Assembly: GCA_050250795.1 (NCBI GenBank)
Contig: JBFWNZ010000207.1
Coordinates: 1 to 6,897 of the forward strand
Source of the DNA: JBFWNZ01 sp050250795
GTDB lineage: Bacteria; Pseudomonadota; Alphaproteobacteria; UBA8366
DNA: 6,897 nt
Reading direction: 5' to 3'
Positions 1-5,781 of the stretch are shown here, in pieces. Under the pieces are notes generated by a model. It worked only from the letters and a program-made list of their open reading frames with translations. It did not search any database and was not told the DNA's origin. Both the position numbers and the translations under genes were made by a program. Numbering within the stretch: position 1 is the first letter of the stretch; every line of letters begins with the position of its first letter.

Positions 1-194
1 GCCGCCTCCATGCCAAGGCCGCTGGGCAGCGGCAGTGGGTAGAGGCCGGAGCGATGATAGGTATCGATATAGTTCAGGCCGCAGGCGGTCTGACGCACCA
101 GCGCGTCCTTCGGGCCGGGAGCGGCGTCGGGCACACTCTCCCAGCGCAGAACCTCGGGTCCGCCCTGTTGGTGGATACGGATGGCATGGGTCAT
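1..194 (-). CDS. Quinone oxidoreductase (QorA-like, zinc-less MDR family), N-terminal fragment
   Basis: This is the first 64 codons of a minus-strand gene that continues past the left edge. The protein opens MTHAIRIHQQGGPEVLRW and contains NYIDTYHRSGLYPLPLPSG followed by LGMEA, which strongly resembles the start of NADPH:quinone oxidoreductases of the medium-chain dehydrogenase/reductase superfamily (E. coli QorA has a near-identical NxIDTYxRSGLYP stretch). Family members reduce quinones with NADPH in the cytosol and lack the catalytic zinc of alcohol dehydrogenases. The NADPH-binding Rossmann domain lies outside the window, so cofactor and substrate cannot be checked. The ATG at 194 is preceded by GGGAGG and GGGAG on the minus strand at a proper distance, which supports this start over the in-frame Met region further in. 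It lies downstream of the DUF255 gene on the same strand, 158 bases away, so co-transcription is possible but not shown. The gene is too truncated for an exact symbol. Confidence 0.9.
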   Translation of the reverse strand, partial: MTHAIRIHQQGGPEVLRWESVPDAAPGPKDALVRQTACGLNYIDTYHRSGLYPLPLPSGLGMEA

Positions 195-201
195 CTTGGG
201 T

Positions 202-210
202 CTCCCTCCC
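202..210 (-). promoter_or_regulatory. Shine-Dalgarno region of the quinone oxidoreductase gene
   Basis: Read on the minus strand this is GGGAGGGAG, 7-10 bases before the ATG at 194 depending on the register. It fixes the start codon of the fragmentary left-hand gene. The rest of the 195-352 gap shows no convincing promoter or terminator: the best minus-strand -10-like word (TATACC, in the CGATATACC stretch near 316-324) has no good -35 partner, and no stem followed by a T run was found after the stop codon at 353. Confidence 0.65.
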
Positions 211-352
211 TGTGAGGCGCCGATGCGCCGGGCGCAGTCTGGCACGCGTCCGGCCCCGCCGAAAGAGGCTGGGAAATCTTCCACAGAACGCGAGAGTCCG
301 GCGCCTAAAGCTTGGTATATCGGGAGAAATCGGCCGGTATTGAAGTACTCTC

Positions 353-2368
353 TCAGGATGCCCGGCGGCTGTCCCGCAGCGCGGCGCGCAGCGTTTCGGC
401 GTCCTCGATCGGCAGGGAACAGGTCATTCCGCGGCACACATAGGCCGCGGGCCTGTCCGTCCGTTTGCCGGCGGCGGGATGTCCGGCGGGGAGAACGTCG
501 CCCGGCGCCAGAAGCGTGACGACGGCGTTCGGGACGGAAACGGAATAGAGGGCGCGCCGAAGCGGGGCGACGGTGTCGGGATCGCCGGCGATGACCACCT
601 GAACCGGATCCAGCATTAGGGCCTGGCCCGCGAGAAGGCTGGAGAGCGGCAGCGCGTTCCGCCGCATCTCGCCGCCGAAGGCGCGCAGCAGGGCCTCATG
701 GCGCCGGCGCGCCGCTTCATCCCCTGTGAGGTGGTGCAGCCGCGCGAGCGTCTCCGCCATCATGCCGTTCCCGGACGGCACTGCTGCATCGGCGGCGGTT
801 TTGGTTCTCACGATCACGTCGGCGGTATCGTCGGCGGTCAGGAAGTAGCCGCCGGCAGCGTCTGCATAGTGACGGTCGAGAATGAGAATCCAGGCATTAC
901 ACCTATTGAGATAGGTTTTATCGCCTGTTGTCTCGAACAAAGCGATGGCGGCACGGCACATGGCCGCATAGTCGTCCAGGGTGGCCGGATGACGTGCCTG
1001 GCCGGTCGCCCAGCCATGTCGCAGCCGGTCGCCCTCCGCTATTCTCCCGGCAACGAAGTGAAAAGCCCGGATTGCGGCCTGACGCCAGTCCGGCCGGTCG
1101 AAGACGGAAGCGGCGCGCGCGGTGGCGGCGATGGCAAGTCCGTTCCAGTCGGCAAGGACCTTGTCGTCGCGCGCCGGCGGGACGCGGCGGGCCCGCGCCG
1201 CGAACAGGGTGTCGCGGTCCCTTGCCAATGCGGCCTCCGCCGGCGGATCGGGCGCATCGGTCTCGTGCAGCCGGTTCAGGATCGTGCGGCCCTCCCAGTT
1301 GCCAGCGACCATGATGCCATAGGCCGCCTTGAACCTCGGCGAGCCTGGGCCGAGCAGGGCATCGACCTCCTGCGCGTCCCATGTATAGAAACGGCCTTCC
1401 TCGCCCTCGCTGTCTGCGTCGAGGCTGGCGAAGAATCCGCCATCCGGATGGGTCATCTCGCGCAGGATCCACCCGATGGTTTCGGCAATCCGGTCGGCGT
1501 AGAGCGGCGATCGGGTGTCCTGCCAGACGAGGGTGAGCAGGTCGATCATCTCTGCATTGTCGTAGAGCATCTTTTCGAAATGCGGCACCAGCCAGCGTTC
1601 GTCGGTCGAATAGCGCGCGAAGCCGCCGCCGAGATGATCGTAAATTCCCCCTTGGCACATCCGGTCCAGGGTCAGGGTCACGGCATCGGCGAAGGCCGTC
1701 TCGCCGCTTCGGAGCCAGGCGCGCCAGAGCTGCGCTAGGAGCCCGCATTGCGGAAACTTGGGCGCGCCGCGCAAACCGCCATGGACGGGATCGATGTGCT
1801 CTCGCAGCCGCGCCGCCAGCCGATCCATCTCCGCCAGGGACAGAGGCTCGCCCGGCAAGGGTTGCGAGAGCTTGACGAGCCCGTCCCGGAGGGCCTGCAC
1901 ATTCTGCTGGACCTTTTCGGGTTCTTCGCGGAACACGCGGATCACGGCTTCGAGCACTTGGGGAAAGCCGGGGCGGCCGTAGCGGGATTCGGGTGGAAAG
2001 TAGGTTCCACCCCAGACGGGCTCGCCCGCGGGGGTGAGGAACATGGTGAGCGGCCAGCCCCCTTGCTCGCCCAGCATCTGGAGCGCGCCCTGATAAATGG
2101 CGTCCAGATCGGGGCGCTCCTCCCGGTCGACCTTGATGTTGATGAAATCGGCGTTCATCGCCGCCGCGATCGCGGGATCCTCGAAGCTCTCATGCGCCAT
2201 CACATGGCACCAGTGACAGGCCGCATAACCGATCGATAGCAGGATCGGCTTGCTCTCCGAATGCGCCTGCGCCAGGGCATGCGCGTCCCAGGGCTGCCAG
2301 TGGACCGGGTTGCTGCGATGCTGGCGCAGATAGGGGCTGCTTTCATCGTCCAGGCGGTTGCGGCGCAT
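353..2368 (-). CDS. DUF255 / YyaL / SPATA20-family protein: thioredoxin-like domain plus six-hairpin glycosidase-like domain
   Basis: The predicted protein has 671 residues, the usual size for this family. Residues ~5-165 form the thioredoxin-like (DUF255) domain, with NPVHWQPW (20-27), the CxxC site CHWCHVM with Cys51 and Cys54, DREERPD (81-87), GGWPLTMFLTP (103-113) and GGTYFPP (120-126). The rest resembles the (alpha/alpha)6 barrel of N-acylglucosamine 2-epimerase-type proteins and holds the family's own motifs: GAPKFPQ (201-207), a GGIYDHLGGGF...HFEKMLYDN block (240-271), DADSEGEEGRFYTW (317-330), WNGL (408-411), PSGNG (531-535) and a C-terminal CRGMTC pair, Cys645 and Cys650. The biochemical role is not firmly established; a redox or sugar-related function is only inferred from the folds. 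No signal peptide or membrane segment is visible, so it is probably cytosolic. The ATG at 2368 has GGGAGG nine bases upstream, and the homology begins right after it (NRLDDESSPYL). The frame stays open far upstream, but that extension lies antisense to mnmE and is not part of the gene. It diverges from mnmE. Confidence 0.93.
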   Translation of the reverse strand: MRRNRLDDESSPYLRQHRSNPVHWQPWDAHALAQAHSESKPILLSIGYAACHWCHVMAHESFEDPAIAAAMNADFINIKVDREERPDLDAIYQGALQMLGEQGGWPLTMFLTPAGEPVWGGTYFPPESRYGRPGFPQVLEAVIRVFREEPEKVQQNVQALRDGLVKLSQPLPGEPLSLAEMDRLAARLREHIDPVHGGLRGAPKFPQCGLLAQLWRAWLRSGETAFADAVTLTLDRMCQGGIYDHLGGGFARYSTDERWLVPHFEKMLYDNAEMIDLLTLVWQDTRSPLYADRIAETIGWILREMTHPDGGFFASLDADSEGEEGRFYTWDAQEVDALLGPGSPRFKAAYGIMVAGNWEGRTILNRLHETDAPDPPAEAALARDRDTLFAARARRVPPARDDKVLADWNGLAIAATARAASVFDRPDWRQAAIRAFHFVAGRIAEGDRLRHGWATGQARHPATLDDYAAMCRAAIALFETTGDKTYLNRCNAWILILDRHYADAAGGYFLTADDTADVIVRTKTAADAAVPSGNGMMAETLARLHHLTGDEAARRRHEALLRAFGGEMRRNALPLSSLLAGQALMLDPVQVVIAGDPDTVAPLRRALYSVSVPNAVVTLLAPGDVLPAGHPAAGKRTDRPAAYVCRGMTCSLPIEDAETLRAALRDSRRAS

Positions 2369-2377
2369 TGCAGCGTG

Positions 2378-2383
2378 CCTCCC
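2378..2383 (-). promoter_or_regulatory. Shine-Dalgarno site of the DUF255 gene
   Basis: On the minus strand these bases read GGGAGG, nine bases before the ATG at 2368. The site decides the start: the same reading frame is open for another 388 codons upstream, and without this signal the gene could be mis-annotated as a 1059-residue protein. Confidence 0.7.
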
Positions 2384-2450
2384 GCCGGCGGCGCCGGCTT
2401 CCGGTTCTCGCGAAGTCCGGCAATAATCTCTGTCGGATAACGTCGAATGC

Positions 2451-2462
2451 AAGGGGGAAGGA
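2451..2462 (+). promoter_or_regulatory. Purine-rich Shine-Dalgarno tract that selects the GTG start of mnmE
   Basis: AAGGGGGAAGGA ends five bases before GTG at 2468. An in-frame ATG lies upstream at 2447, but this tract would then be inside the coding sequence and the ATG itself has no purine-rich site ahead of it. The GTG also gives the family-typical beginning (M)QDTIYALAS. Confidence 0.7.
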
Positions 2463-2467
2463 AGCGC

Positions 2468-3823
2468 GTGCAGGACACGATCTATGCCCTGGCGAGCGGC
2501 CGCGGGAAGGCCGGCGTGGCGGTGGTGCGGATCTCGGGCACGGCGGCGGTCCGCAGTCTCGAGTCCCTGACCGGGCGCCCGGCCGATGCGTTTCCCGGGC
2601 GAAAGGCTGTGCGGGCGTTGCTGCGCCATCCCGATTCGGGAGAGCCGTTGGACGATGCGCTGGCCATTCGGTTTCCAGGGCCGCGGAGCTATACCGGTGA
2701 GGAGGTCGTCGAGCTTCATCTTCACGGTGGCACCGCCGTCGTCGCTGCCGTCCTCGGCGCGCTGGGCGCACAGCCGGGGCTGCGAATGGCGGAGCCGGGC
2801 GAGTTCACCAGGCGCGCGTTCCTGGCCGGGAAGATCGACCTGACGGCCGTCGAGGGCCTGGCGGATTTGATCGACGCGGAGACCGAGGCGCAACGACGGC
2901 AGGCGTTGCGCCAGGCAGGCGGAGCCCTGGCCCGGCTCTATGAGGATTGGGCGGCACGGCTGACCCGGACGCTGGCGCATTGGGAAGCGAGCATCGATTT
3001 CGTGGATGAGGAACTGCCGGACGCATTGTCTGCGGAAGCCTGGGCAACCATTGCCGCCTTGCGATCGGAGATCGCGGCCCATCTGGCGGATGGCGGGCGC
3101 GGCGAAAGGTTGCGGGCCGGCCTGCGGGTGGCGATTACCGGCAAGCCCAATGCGGGCAAGTCGAGCCTGCTGAACCGGCTTGCGGAACGCGAGGCCGCCA
3201 TCGTTTCGGCGGTACCGGGAACGACGCGCGACGTCATTGAGCTGCATTTCGACATCGACGGCTATCCGGTTGTGGTGGCCGATACGGCCGGTATTCGGGA
3301 CAGCGACGATCCTGTTGAGGCCGAAGGTGTGCGGCGTGCCCGGCAATGGGCATCGGCGGCCGATCTGCGCGTGCTGGTCATCGACGGTGTCGGCGAGGCG
3401 GCCGATGCGGTTCCGGTGCCGGAGGCAGACACATTGGTCTTCGTGAACAAGGCCGATGCCTGGGGCGAGGAGGTGCGCCGCGGGTGGGGTGACGCTATCG
3501 CAGGGATCGCGCGGCGCGGAGGCTCGATCCATTCATTGTCCCTGGCGACCGGGGCCGGTTGGGGCGAGGCACGGGCCGCGCTGCACGATGCCGTTGTGAC
3601 GCGGTGCGGTGTGGGTGAGGTTCCGCTGCTGACTCGGGCGCGTCATCGGGAGGCGCTGTCCGATTGCGGTGCGGCGCTGGCGCGTTGCGCGCCGGGCAGG
3701 CCGGTGGAGGTTGTGGCGGAGGAGTTGCGCCGGGCGGTTCATGCCCTCGGGCGGATTACCGGCCGTGTCGATGTGGAGGCGTTGCTCGACATTGTCTTTC
3801 GCGATTTCTGCATCGGCAAATAA
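2468..3823 (+). CDS. mnmE: tRNA uridine-5-carboxymethylaminomethyl(34) synthesis GTPase MnmE (TrmE)
   Basis: MnmE is a dimeric, potassium-activated GTPase. With MnmG it installs the (carboxymethyl)aminomethyl group on U34 of tRNAs reading split codon boxes, using a folate-derived one-carbon unit. The protein is 451 residues from the GTG start (E. coli: 454). Residues 1-~115 are the folate-binding N-terminal domain (DTIYALAS at 3-10, VELHLHGG at 81-88). A helical domain follows (GKIDLTAVEGLADLIDAET at 121-139), interrupted by the inserted G domain: P-loop GKPNAGKS (225-232), switch TTRD (252-255), DTAG (272-275) and NKAD (327-330). The chain ends in the diagnostic FCIGK (447-451) with the conserved Cys448. 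All key residues are present, so the enzyme should be active. It is first in the plus-strand cluster, 98 bases before its partner mnmG, with parS copy 1 between them. In many alphaproteobacteria rho lies just upstream; here that place holds a divergent DUF255 gene. Confidence 0.97.
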   Translation: MQDTIYALASGRGKAGVAVVRISGTAAVRSLESLTGRPADAFPGRKAVRALLRHPDSGEPLDDALAIRFPGPRSYTGEEVVELHLHGGTAVVAAVLGALGAQPGLRMAEPGEFTRRAFLAGKIDLTAVEGLADLIDAETEAQRRQALRQAGGALARLYEDWAARLTRTLAHWEASIDFVDEELPDALSAEAWATIAALRSEIAAHLADGGRGERLRAGLRVAITGKPNAGKSSLLNRLAEREAAIVSAVPGTTRDVIELHFDIDGYPVVVADTAGIRDSDDPVEAEGVRRARQWASAADLRVLVIDGVGEAADAVPVPEADTLVFVNKADAWGEEVRRGWGDAIAGIARRGGSIHSLSLATGAGWGEARAALHDAVVTRCGVGEVPLLTRARHREALSDCGAALARCAPGRPVEVVAEELRRAVHALGRITGRVDVEALLDIVFRDFCIGK

Positions 3824-3848
3824 CATCTGGCGGCCGTTCATTTTCCAT

Positions 3849-3864
3849 TGTTTCACGTGAAACA
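3849..3864. other. parS: parS centromere site, copy 1 (mnmE-mnmG intergenic)
   Basis: The 16 bases TGTTTCACGTGAAACA are a perfect palindrome and match the well-established bacterial parS consensus, the ParB (CTP-dependent clamp) loading site, base for base. The copy lies 26 bases after the mnmE stop and 57 bases before the mnmG ATG. The symmetry does not extend beyond 16 bases. A parA gene 2.5 kb downstream supports the call. ParB spreading from here would cover mnmG and could influence its transcription, but that is inference. Confidence 0.97.
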
Positions 3865-3875
3865 CTGCCTGCCCC

Positions 3876-3900
3876 GCCGGATCGCCTTTACCCATCCGGC
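3876..3900. repeat. Inverted repeat (7-bp stem, 11-base loop) upstream of mnmG
   Basis: GCCGGAT (3876-3882) and ATCCGGC (3894-3900) are perfect inverted complements separated by 11 bases. No T run follows on either strand, so it is not a standard intrinsic terminator. It begins 12 bases after parS copy 1, and its right arm falls between the -35-like and -10-like words proposed for mnmG. It could be an operator, an mRNA hairpin or chance in GC-rich DNA. Confidence 0.5.
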
Positions 3901-3915
3901 AGAGCGGCATAGATT
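3887..3915 (+). promoter_or_regulatory. Candidate mnmG promoter (TTTACC-17-TAGATT), possibly leaderless
   Basis: TTTACC (3887-3892) and TAGATT (3910-3915) each match four of six positions of the housekeeping -35 and -10 consensus and are 17 bases apart. Transcription starting about seven bases after the -10 would begin at or next to the mnmG ATG at 3922, giving a leaderless or nearly leaderless message. That agrees with the absence of a recognisable Shine-Dalgarno sequence before mnmG. The match is weak and rests on position as much as on sequence. Confidence 0.27.
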
Positions 3916-3921
3916 GCGCGC

Positions 3922-5781
3922 ATGAGCGAGCGTTGGGATGTGATTGTCGTCGGGGGCGGCCACGCCGGTTGCGAGGCTGCCGCGGCTGCCGCGCGCAGCG
4001 GGGCGCGTTGCCTGCTCGTGACCCATCGGCTGGACCGAATTGGGGAGATGTCCTGCAATCCCGCGATCGGAGGATTGGGCAAGGGCCATCTGGTGCGCGA
4101 GATCGACGCGTTGGATGGGGTGATGGGGCGCGTGGCGGACGCAGCGGGGATTCAGTTCCGGGTCTTGAACCGCAGCAAAGGTCCGGCGGTCCGCGGCCCG
4201 AGGGCACAGGCGGATCGCCGGCTCTATCGTGCGGCGATGCAGTCCGCCCTGGCGGAGATGGCGATGCTGTCGCTTCGGGCCGCCGCCGTTGAGGATTTGA
4301 TGATCGACCGTCATGGGCAGGCCTGCGGCGTCGTGACGGAGGACGGCGAGCAGCTCGCGGCCGGCGCGGTCGTTCTGACCACCGGTACCTTTCTGCGGGG
4401 GGTGATCCATATCGGCGAAAGAACGATGCCGGCGGGCCGGGTTGGCGATGCGGCGGCCTATGGGCTGTCGGCCACGCTCGACCGGCTCGGCTTTGCGCTT
4501 GGCCGCTTCAAGACGGGAACGCCCCCGCGGTTGGATCGGAACAGTATCGACTGGGAGGGCCTGCCGCCGCAGGCCGGAGATTCGCCGCCGGAACCCTTCT
4601 CATTTCTGACGAAGGCGATCACGACCCCGCAGATCGAATGCCGGATTACCCATACGACCGATGCGACGCATCGTTTGATTCGCGACAATCTTCATCGGGC
4701 ACCGATGTATTCCGGTCAGATCGAGGGGCTCGGGCCCCGCTACTGCCCGTCCATCGAGGATAAGGTCGTTCGCTTTGCATTCCGGGATGCGCACCAGATT
4801 TTTCTGGAGCCCGAAGGGTTGGACGACGACACGGTCTATCCCAACGGCATTTCCACCTCTCTGCCGGAGGAGGTCCAACAGGCCCTGTTGGTCACAATCC
4901 CCGGTCTGGAGCGGGTGCGGATGATCAGGCCGGGTTATGCGGTCGAGTATGACTATGTCGATCCGCGTGAGTTGACGCCGTGGCTGGAAACGCGCCGGCT
5001 GCCGCGACTGTTTCTGGCGGGGCAGATCAACGGAACTACCGGTTACGAAGAGGCGGCGGCGCAGGGACTGGTCGCAGGCCTGAATGCGGCCCGTCGGTCG
5101 GCAGGCGACGAACCGGCCATCTTCGACCGCGCCGACGGATATCTCGGCGTGCTGGTCGACGACCTTGTGACGCGGGGAACGGGGGAACCCTATCGGATGT
5201 TCACCTCTCGCGCCGAGTACCGCCTGCGTCTGCGGGCGGATAACGCAGACCAGCGGCTGACGCCGAAGGGGCTCGCCCTCGGCTGCGTCGGGCCGGATCG
5301 CCAGAAGGCTTGGGCCGAGAAATCGGCTGCGCTGGCTGCGGCGCGCGAACTAGCGGGTGGATTGCGGGCGAGCCCGGATATGCTGGCGAAGCACGGATTG
5401 CAGGTGTCGCGCGACGGTGTCGTCCGGTCGGCCGCCGAGCTGCTTCGGTTTCCGGGGGTCGATCTCCAGCGTCTGGCCGCGATCTGGCCGGTCCTTGGGA
5501 CATTCGATCCGGCAATCGCAGAGCAGATCGAAACGGATTCCCTCTATGCCGGCTATCTGGAGCGTCAGGACGCCGATGTCGAGGCGTTCCGGCGCGATGA
5601 ATCCCTGACCCTTCCGCCGGACATGGATTACGGCGCCGTCGGCAGTCTCTCCAACGAAATTCGCGAGCGCCTCTCGCAGGCGAGACCCCACAGCCTGGGG
5701 GCGGCTGCGCGCATTCCCGGCGTAACGCCGGCGGCGTTGGTCGCATTGCTTCGCTATGTCCGGCGCGAGGCTCATGTCTGA
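3922..5781 (+). CDS. mnmG: tRNA uridine-5-carboxymethylaminomethyl(34) synthesis enzyme MnmG (GidA)
   Basis: MnmG is the FAD- and NADH-dependent partner of MnmE in tRNA wobble-uridine modification. The protein has 619 residues (E. coli: 629). It opens with the FAD-binding VIVVGGGHAGCEAA (7-20), then EMSCNPAIGGLGKGHLVREIDALDG (42-66), which carries conserved Cys45. The second conserved catalytic cysteine is Cys275 in family signature GPRYCPSIEDK (271-281). DTVYPNGISTSLP (303-315) and the second signature AGQINGTTGYEEAAAQGL (366-383) follow. FTSRAEYRLRLRADNAD (427-443) marks the start of the helical C-terminal region that binds tRNA and MnmE; it ends with IPGVTPAALVALLRY (598-612). Nothing is missing. 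The start MSERWDVIVVGGG fits the family, but no clear Shine-Dalgarno sequence precedes it (CGGCAGAGCGG lies too far away and is a poor match). The stop overlaps the rsmG start by eight bases, so the two are probably co-translated. Confidence 0.98.
   Translation: MSERWDVIVVGGGHAGCEAAAAAARSGARCLLVTHRLDRIGEMSCNPAIGGLGKGHLVREIDALDGVMGRVADAAGIQFRVLNRSKGPAVRGPRAQADRRLYRAAMQSALAEMAMLSLRAAAVEDLMIDRHGQACGVVTEDGEQLAAGAVVLTTGTFLRGVIHIGERTMPAGRVGDAAAYGLSATLDRLGFALGRFKTGTPPRLDRNSIDWEGLPPQAGDSPPEPFSFLTKAITTPQIECRITHTTDATHRLIRDNLHRAPMYSGQIEGLGPRYCPSIEDKVVRFAFRDAHQIFLEPEGLDDDTVYPNGISTSLPEEVQQALLVTIPGLERVRMIRPGYAVEYDYVDPRELTPWLETRRLPRLFLAGQINGTTGYEEAAAQGLVAGLNAARRSAGDEPAIFDRADGYLGVLVDDLVTRGTGEPYRMFTSRAEYRLRLRADNADQRLTPKGLALGCVGPDRQKAWAEKSAALAAARELAGGLRASPDMLAKHGLQVSRDGVVRSAAELLRFPGVDLQRLAAIWPVLGTFDPAIAEQIETDSLYAGYLERQDADVEAFRRDESLTLPPDMDYGAVGSLSNEIRERLSQARPHSLGAAARIPGVTPAALVALLRYVRREAHV

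Larger units (their letters stand above)
2369..2467. promoter_or_regulatory. Divergent intergenic region between the DUF255 gene and mnmE
   Basis: This 99-base gap must hold the minus-strand promoter of the DUF255 gene, and probably the promoter of mnmE, because the two genes point away from each other. Seen directly: an inverted repeat GCCGGC-GGC-GCCGGC (2384-2398) just upstream of the DUF255 ribosome-binding site, and a more AT-rich patch (about 2421-2446) containing AATAATC and GATAAC. GATAAC on the plus strand and GATTAT on the minus strand are -10-like, but neither has a good -35 partner at 16-18 bases, so no exact promoter is called. Confidence 0.45.

Noticed and set aside
277..285. TCTTCCACA, a DnaA-box-like word that might suggest a nearby origin.
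   Set aside because: It matches TTATCCACA at only seven of nine positions and is isolated; no cluster of boxes or AT-rich unwinding element was seen.
698..1738. A 346-residue plus-strand ORF.
   Set aside because: It is a shadow of the DUF255 gene on the opposite strand, with no recognisable motif.
2384..2398. GCCGGC-GGC-GCCGGC as a transcription terminator.
   Set aside because: No T run follows on either strand and both flanking genes start, not end, here. GCCGGC is itself palindromic and frequent in GC-rich DNA, so it is only mentioned in the divergent region.
2369..3532. The DUF255 reading frame stays open for 388 more codons upstream (a 1059-residue ORF).
   Set aside because: The extension lies antisense to mnmE, shows no recognisable domain, and a good ribosome-binding site and family homology place the start at 2368. 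Long open antisense frames are common in GC-rich DNA.
3852..3861. The CACGTG core within parS as a generic E-box or transcription-factor palindrome.
   Set aside because: The entire 16-bp parS consensus is present twice beside parA, which explains the core completely.
3533..4410. Two minus-strand ORFs of 224 and 185 residues across the mnmE end, the parS gap and the mnmG start.
   Set aside because: They overlap well-supported genes on the other strand and look like frame shadows, rich in Arg, Pro and Ala with no domain signature.
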